Shown: positions 59,662 through 64,000 of the stretch, one piece after another
Numbering within the stretch: position 1 is the first letter of the stretch
Layout of the letters: every line of letters begins with the position of its first letter
From: Streptomyces sp. A0958
Lineage (GTDB): Bacteria > Actinomycetota > Actinomycetes > Streptomycetales > Streptomycetaceae
Direction of reading: 5' to 3'
Length of the DNA stretch: 64,000 nucleotides
NCBI RefSeq assembly: GCF_004795035.1
Contig: NZ_SSBK01000012.1
Location: 107,793-171,792 of the forward strand
Translations under genes and position numbers: made by a program
The notes under the pieces: model-generated
What the model was told of the DNA's origin: nothing
Databases searched by the model: none
The model's input: only the letters and a program-made list of their open reading frames with translations

Positions 59662-60873
59662 TCATCGGAACGCGTCCAGACCGGTGAGCGCCTTCCCCAG
59701 GACCAGCTGGTGCATCTCCACGGTCCCCTCGTAGGTGAGCACCGACTCCAGGTTCGTCGCGTGCCGCATCACCGGATACTCAAGCGAGATCCCGTTGGCA
59801 CCGAGGATCGTGCGCGAGGTGCGGCAGATCTCGATGGCCTCCCGCACATTGTTCAGCTTCCCGAAACTGACCTGCTCCGGGCGGAGCCGGCCCGCGTCCA
59901 TCCGCCGGCCCAGATGGTGGGCGAGCAGGATGCCCTTGTGCAGCTCGACGGCCATGTCGGCGAGCTTGGCCTGGGTGAGCTGGAAGCCGCCGATCGGCTT
60001 CCCGAACTGTTCGCGGGTCCGCGCGTAGTCGACGGCCGCCTCGAAGCTCGACCGGGCCGCGCCCATGGCGCCCCAGACGATGCCGTAGCGGGCGTGGCTG
60101 AGACAGCTGAGCGGTCCGCGCAGCCCGGTGACGCCGGGCAGTACGGCGTCGGCGGGCAGCCGCACCTCGTCCAGGATCAGTTCGCTGGTGACCGAGGCGC
60201 GCAGGGACCACTTGTGCCGGATCTCGGGCGCGGAGAAACCGGGCGCGTCCGTCGGCACCACGAAGCCGCGGATGCCGCTGCCGGCCGGGCCCTCGCCGGT
60301 CTGCGCCCAGACGACCGCGACACCGGCGACCGAGCCGTTGGTGATCCACATCTTGCGGCCGCTGAGCACCCAGTCCTCGCCGTCGCGCTTGGCGTACGTG
60401 CGCATGGCGGCCGGGTCCGAGCCGTGGTCCGGCTCGGTGAGGCCGAAGCAGCCGATGGTCTCGCCCGCCGCCATACCGGGCAGCCACCGCTGCTTCTGCT
60501 CCTCGGAGCCGAAGCGGTGGATCGCGTACATGGCGAGGGAGCCCTGTACGGAGACGAGTGAGCGGATGCCCGAGTCGGCCGCTTCGAGCTCCAGGCAGGC
60601 CAGCCCGTACTGGACGGCGGTGGCGCCCGCGCAGCCGTAGCCCTGGAGCGACATGCCGAGCGCGCCGAGCGAGCCGAGTTCGCGGGCCAGCTCGCGGATG
60701 CCGGGCAGCTCGCCGTTCTCGTACCACTCGGCGATGTGCGGCAGGACCCGGTCGGCGGCCCAGGTGCGGACGGTGTCGCGGATCGCGAGGTCCTCGGGGC
60801 TCAGCAGGTCGTCGACGCCGATCGGGTCGCGGGGGTCGAAGGGCGGGAGTTTCGAGGTGGGGGCGGTGGACAT
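59662..60873 (-). CDS. Glutaryl-CoA dehydrogenase-like acyl-CoA dehydrogenase
   Basis: A 403-residue acyl-CoA dehydrogenase. CFGLTEPDHGSDPAAMRT and TRTREQFG-type FAD arm (YARTREQFGKPIGGFQ) are present. The C-terminal YPVMRHATNLESVLTYEGTV has the catalytic Glu382 and closely resembles glutaryl-CoA dehydrogenase. GGAGG precedes the ATG. A third copy of the 24.6-kb TetR operator lies 53 bases upstream, linking this gene to the ADH/ALDH/ACAD group. Glutaryl-CoA or a branched acyl-CoA is the likely substrate. Confidence 0.88.
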   Translation of the reverse strand: MSTAPTSKLPPFDPRDPIGVDDLLSPEDLAIRDTVRTWAADRVLPHIAEWYENGELPGIRELARELGSLGALGMSLQGYGCAGATAVQYGLACLELEAADSGIRSLVSVQGSLAMYAIHRFGSEEQKQRWLPGMAAGETIGCFGLTEPDHGSDPAAMRTYAKRDGEDWVLSGRKMWITNGSVAGVAVVWAQTGEGPAGSGIRGFVVPTDAPGFSAPEIRHKWSLRASVTSELILDEVRLPADAVLPGVTGLRGPLSCLSHARYGIVWGAMGAARSSFEAAVDYARTREQFGKPIGGFQLTQAKLADMAVELHKGILLAHHLGRRMDAGRLRPEQVSFGKLNNVREAIEICRTSRTILGANGISLEYPVMRHATNLESVLTYEGTVEMHQLVLGKALTGLDAFR

Positions 60874-60925
60874 GAGGGTGTGCCTCCGGCGGCTCGCACG
60901 GTACCGATGTCGGTGGAAAGCTCGA

Positions 60926-60944
60926 AAACTAGCAGCGTTAGTTA
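60926..60944. promoter_or_regulatory. Operator 3 of the ACAD/ADH/ALDH TetR regulon
   Basis: AAACTAGCAGCGTTAGTTA shares arms with 24640-24658 and 27923-27941. It stands before the GcdH-like gene and overlaps the final codons of the MFS gene. Confidence 0.75.
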
Positions 60945-62674
60945 CGACGCGGTGCCGACGTTACGACTCGGTGTGCCGCGCGTCCAGAGCCCGCCGCCCC
61001 GGCCGGTCGGCGCCGGGCGGGCAGCCGCAGCGGCACCCCGGGCGCCTCCTCGGCACCGCGGACGGGCGCCGCGCCCTCGGCGGCCGGCGCGTCGAGGCGT
61101 TCCACGGACTCCCGGGGTTCGCACAGCTTGGGCGCGCACTCCATGGCCCGGGGCAGCTTCAGCGCGGCGAGCGCCCCGAGCAGCAGCAGACCCGCGCTGA
61201 CCAGCAGCGTGATGTGCAGCCCGTCGATGAAGGCGTCCCGGGCGGTGGCGCGCAGGACGGCGCCGAGGGGGCCGCCCAGGTGCGCGGCCTCCTGGTAGGC
61301 CTCGCCGAGCGAGTGGGAGGCGGCGGCGCCGGCCGACGCGGGGACGCCGGCGGCCGGGAGGCTCGCGAGGCCGGGGGTGTACGCGGCGTTCATCACGCTG
61401 CCGAGCAGGGCTATCCCCATGCCGGCGCCCAGCTGGTAGGAGGTCTCCCCTATCGCGGCGGCCCCGCCGGCCCGGTCGGCGGGGGCCTCACTGAGCATCG
61501 ACTCGTACGCCCCGAAGAGCGTGGACTGGAGGCCGAAGCCGAGGGCGACGAAGGCGGCGGTCAGCAGGGCGGGGCGGTCGTGCCGGCCCATCGCGGTCAG
61601 CGTCAGCACCGAGGCCGCCGTCACGACGAAGCCCCAGCCGACCATCCGGCGCGGCCCGATCCGGCGCAGGGTGTGGGAGCCGGTGGCGCCCGCGGCCATC
61701 GCGGCGAAGGTGAGCGGCAGCAGCCTGAGGCCGGTCTCCAGGGGACTGAGGCCCAGGACGAGTTGGAGGTACTGGACGGCGACGAGTTCGAGGCCGACCA
61801 GGGCCAGCATGGCGAGGACGATGCAGCCCACCGCGGTCGAGAAGGCGGGCCTGGTGAACATGCCGATGTCGATCAGCGGATGGGTGCGCCGTCTCTGGCG
61901 GCGGACGAAGGCGACGAGCAGCGCGGCACCCAGCAGCAGCGGCACCAGGGTGGCGGGGCCGGTCAGGCCCTCGCCGGTGCCGGCCCGCTTCACGCCCAGG
62001 ACCACGCCGAGCACCCCGGCGGCGGCCATCAGCGCGCCGAGCACGTCCCAGGGTCCGTCGTCACTGCCCCGGGACTCGGGGAGCAGCAGCCGGCCGACCG
62101 GCAGGATCAGGGCCATCAGCGGGATGTTGATCAGGAAGACCGAGCCCCACCAGAAGTGCTCGACGAGGAAGCCGCCGACGACGGGCCCGGTGGCCGCGCC
62201 GACCGCCGCGACCGCGGACCACACACCGATCGCGACGGCCCGTTCGCGCCGGTCGGGGAAGACCTGCCGCAGGATCGAGAGGGTCGCGGGCATGATCATC
62301 GCCCCGCCGACGCCCAGCAGGGCGCGGGCCGCGATGAGCACGCCCGCGGTGTCGGCCAGGGCGGCGACGGCGGAGGCGACACCGAAGAGGGCGTAGCCGA
62401 GCAACAGGACGCGCCGGCGTCCGACCCGGTCGCCGAGGGTGCCGAAGAGGATCAGCAGGGAGGCGCAGACCAGCGGGTAGGCGTCCACGATCCACAGCAG
62501 GCCGGCGGCGCTGGGCCGCAGGTCCTCGGTGACGGCGGGGACGGCGACGTGCAGCACCGTCGCGTCGAGCGCGACGAGCAGCAGGCTGAGACAGAGGACG
62601 ACCAGGACGACCCATCGGTTGGCACCGTCGGCGGCTGCGCGCAGGCGGATTCGGGCTGTGGGCGTCCCGGACAT
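60938..62674 (-). CDS. DHA2-family MFS drug exporter
   Basis: A 578-residue major facilitator protein with about 14 helices. The start WVVLVVLCLSLLLVALDATV is the DHA2 first helix with the conserved Asp. Motif A is FGTLGDRVGRRR and motif C-type glycines are in GAATGPVVGGFLVEHFWW. The Arg/Ala-rich C-terminal tail is soluble. ATG 62674 has GGGAGG seven bases upstream. It exports drugs or metabolites by proton antiport. It lies upstream of the GcdH-like gene on the same strand and overlaps its operator. Confidence 0.92.
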   Translation of the reverse strand: MSGTPTARIRLRAAADGANRWVVLVVLCLSLLLVALDATVLHVAVPAVTEDLRPSAAGLLWIVDAYPLVCASLLILFGTLGDRVGRRRVLLLGYALFGVASAVAALADTAGVLIAARALLGVGGAMIMPATLSILRQVFPDRRERAVAIGVWSAVAAVGAATGPVVGGFLVEHFWWGSVFLINIPLMALILPVGRLLLPESRGSDDGPWDVLGALMAAAGVLGVVLGVKRAGTGEGLTGPATLVPLLLGAALLVAFVRRQRRRTHPLIDIGMFTRPAFSTAVGCIVLAMLALVGLELVAVQYLQLVLGLSPLETGLRLLPLTFAAMAAGATGSHTLRRIGPRRMVGWGFVVTAASVLTLTAMGRHDRPALLTAAFVALGFGLQSTLFGAYESMLSEAPADRAGGAAAIGETSYQLGAGMGIALLGSVMNAAYTPGLASLPAAGVPASAGAAASHSLGEAYQEAAHLGGPLGAVLRATARDAFIDGLHITLLVSAGLLLLGALAALKLPRAMECAPKLCEPRESVERLDAPAAEGAAPVRGAEEAPGVPLRLPARRRPAGAAGSGRAAHRVVTSAPRRN

Positions 62675-63207
62675 GCATCTACCTCCCAAATGGTCCCTCG
62701 CGCTCGGCGGGCCCACCCGGGTGCGGCGGCCGCTGTCCCTGGGGGCCCGGCGTCGACGGGCGAGTGATCCGTCAGCGTACGCGAGTTCGACAGGGCCATA
62801 CGTGGTCCATCTCATACCGCATGACCGTGCGAAGTGTGGCGTACGCCACTGCGGATCTCCCTGCCCGGCCTGCCCCCGGGGCACCGCCGCGACCTGCGAA
62901 GACCCGTCCGGGCCGCACCGACGACACCGGGAGACCTCCTGCCCGAAGCCGTACGGTAACCGGACTGACACCGTCCGTTCCGTTCCGCCACGCCCCGAGA
63001 AACGCACTTCGGCGCCCCGCGAATTCTTCCGCCGTGTCACCGAATTCCGTTGCCGAACGCGCATCGCATAAAGTCCGGAAAAGAATTCGAGAGTTATTCA
63101 GACACCCTGAAGAATCCCGCCGACTGAGACATAGTCCACATCACATCGTCATCACAAAGCGCCCGGATCGACCGGCGCGCCCACTCACTCGCTGTAACGT
63201 CGATTGG
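62675..63207. other. 533-base region without a supported gene
   Basis: The left part is ordinary GC-rich spacer. From about 63050 it becomes AT-richer and contains TTCAG-N5-CTGAA at 63097-63111, a short interrupted palindrome, and several candidate -10 sequences. Frames that run through it on both strands have poor third-position bias and no recognisable protein. It probably holds the divergent promoters of the MFS and PAP2 genes. Confidence 0.5.
63195..63200 (+). promoter_or_regulatory. Leaderless -10 element of the PAP2 gene
   Basis: TAACGT ends seven bases before GTG 63208, with no ribosome-binding sequence. A second possible start is ATG 63274. Confidence 0.4.
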
Positions 63208-64000
63208 GTGCGTACCGACATCTTCGCCCGGCTGGACCGGGAGCCGGAACCGCCGAAGATAGAGACACCGCGGATGAGCCGTCACCGCATCGCTCTCTTC
63301 GGCGGGACGTTGGCGTTCTATCTGGCCATCGTCATTGCCGTGCTCATGTCGTCCTGGCTGGTGACCCTGGACTGGAAGGTCATGCTCTTCCGGCCCTACC
63401 AGCAGTGGCCCGAAATCCACGCCGCCCTCGACTACTACGTGGTCCTCGGGCAGCGCGGGCCCACGGCGGTCATGGTCGCCTGCTGGCTCGGCTGGCGCTC
63501 CTGGCGGCAGCACACCCTGCGCCCGCTGCTGACGCTGGGCGCCTCGCTGCTGCTGCTCAACCTGACGGTGGGCGCGGTCAAGATCGGCCTCGGCCGGCTC
63601 GGCCCGCACTACGCGACCAGGATCGGCTCGGCCGAGCTCTTCGCCGGCGGCGATATATTTCCCTCCGGCCACACCGCCAACGCCGTGGTGACCTGGGGAA
63701 TCCTGGCCTACCTGGCCGCCACCCCGAGGGCCAGACGCTATCTGTCGGCCATGTCCGCGATCGTCTCGCTCGGGGTGGGCCTGACGACGGTGTACCTCGG
63801 TACGCACTGGCTCAGCGACGTGCTCCTCGGCTGGGCCGCGGGGCTGCTCATCCTGCTGGGGCTGCCCTGGGTGGAGCCGCTGATCACCCGCGCCGAGGAC
63901 TGGATCTTCGCGGCCCGCGCCCGGCTGGGCGCGCCCGGCAGCCGCACCGTCCCGTCGGCGCCCGCCGCCGACACCCCGCTGCCCGTGGCGGCCGGACAGC
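63208..64000 (+). CDS. PAP2-family phosphatase, N-terminal part
   Basis: The frame runs off the right edge after at least 264 residues. It is a membrane phosphatidic-acid-type phosphatase: motif 1 is KIGLGRLGPH, motif 2 is FPSGHTANAVV and motif 3 is LGTHWLSDVLLGW, so the catalytic histidines are in place. Five or six helices are visible. Substrates in the family include undecaprenyl pyrophosphate and lipid phosphates. GTG 63208 appears leaderless. The C-terminus is outside the window. Confidence 0.88.
   Translation, partial: MRTDIFARLDREPEPPKIETPRMSRHRIALFGGTLAFYLAIVIAVLMSSWLVTLDWKVMLFRPYQQWPEIHAALDYYVVLGQRGPTAVMVACWLGWRSWRQHTLRPLLTLGASLLLLNLTVGAVKIGLGRLGPHYATRIGSAELFAGGDIFPSGHTANAVVTWGILAYLAATPRARRYLSAMSAIVSLGVGLTTVYLGTHWLSDVLLGWAAGLLILLGLPWVEPLITRAEDWIFAARARLGAPGSRTVPSAPAADTPLPVAAGQ

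Noticed and set aside
62529..63071. Plus-strand frame across the MFS promoter
   Set aside because: Poor third-position bias, overlaps the MFS start on the other strand and has no recognisable protein.

Overview
The window is chromosomal DNA from a streptomycete, or a very close actinomycete relative. Reading frames are very GC-rich with almost exclusively G/C third codon positions. Start codons are ATG, GTG and at least one TTG, and many long antisense frames are open only because of GC bias. Recognisable Streptomyces genes include soxR, hmgA, streptogrisin-type proteases, an AA10 LPMO, dnaE2 with a LexA box, and sepF. From memory the gene order resembles the S. coelicolor stretch that starts at its gntP gene and ends near its second sepF gene (roughly SCO1680 to SCO1753). 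I could not check this. I see no rRNA, tRNA, prophage, IS element or CRISPR array. This looks like core-arm chromosome rather than an island.

Layout. 1-9.2 kb: end of a gluconate permease, an ASCH protein behind a large perfect inverted repeat, an FUSC-type membrane protein, a flavin dehydrogenase, a small-molecule transporter, a Nudix hydrolase, a DUF202 pair, an MDR oxidoreductase and glucarate dehydratase. 9.3-15.9 kb: a catabolic block with an APH-type kinase, an ACAD11-type acyl-CoA dehydrogenase, an acyl-CoA ligase, an SDR and a TetR regulator. An 18-bp operator-like sequence is shared by its two outer promoters. The gene set matches the levulinate/4-hydroxyacid (Lva) pathway. 16-20.4 kb: Tat-exported NamZ-type muramidase and a secreted penicillin-acylase-family enzyme, separated by intergenic repeats. 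20.6-28 kb: SoxR, MaoC hydratase, two TetR regulators, an acyl-CoA dehydrogenase, alcohol dehydrogenase and aldehyde dehydrogenase. Two operator families can be read here. One has a third copy at 60.9 kb in front of a glutaryl-CoA-dehydrogenase-like gene.

28-45 kb: an orphan sugar-type ABC ATPase, a TetR, a three-gene overlapping operon (beta-helix protein, cupredoxin-like lipoprotein, polytopic membrane protein), homogentisate dioxygenase with a GntR neighbour, a stand-alone type-ISP restriction-modification-like protein, another TetR, an SGNH esterase, a AAA ATPase, small proteins, a YtrA-type GntR, a double-GNAT/DUF402 pair and a methyltransferase-Nudix-VOC triple fusion. 45-54 kb: sortase-tagged LPMO, secreted lipase, and an ImuB-like/DnaE2 pair behind a LexA-type SOS box. 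53.7-64 kb: two streptogrisin proteases, DUF1684, a broken flavin monooxygenase, a Cys-tailed DUF5685 protein, sepF, a GcdH-like dehydrogenase, a DHA2 MFS exporter and the start of a PAP2 phosphatase.

Much of the window is local acyl-CoA metabolism under separate TetR switches, plus exported hydrolases. Several regulator genes look leaderless: a -10 hexamer lies 6-7 nt before the start codon and there is no Shine-Dalgarno.
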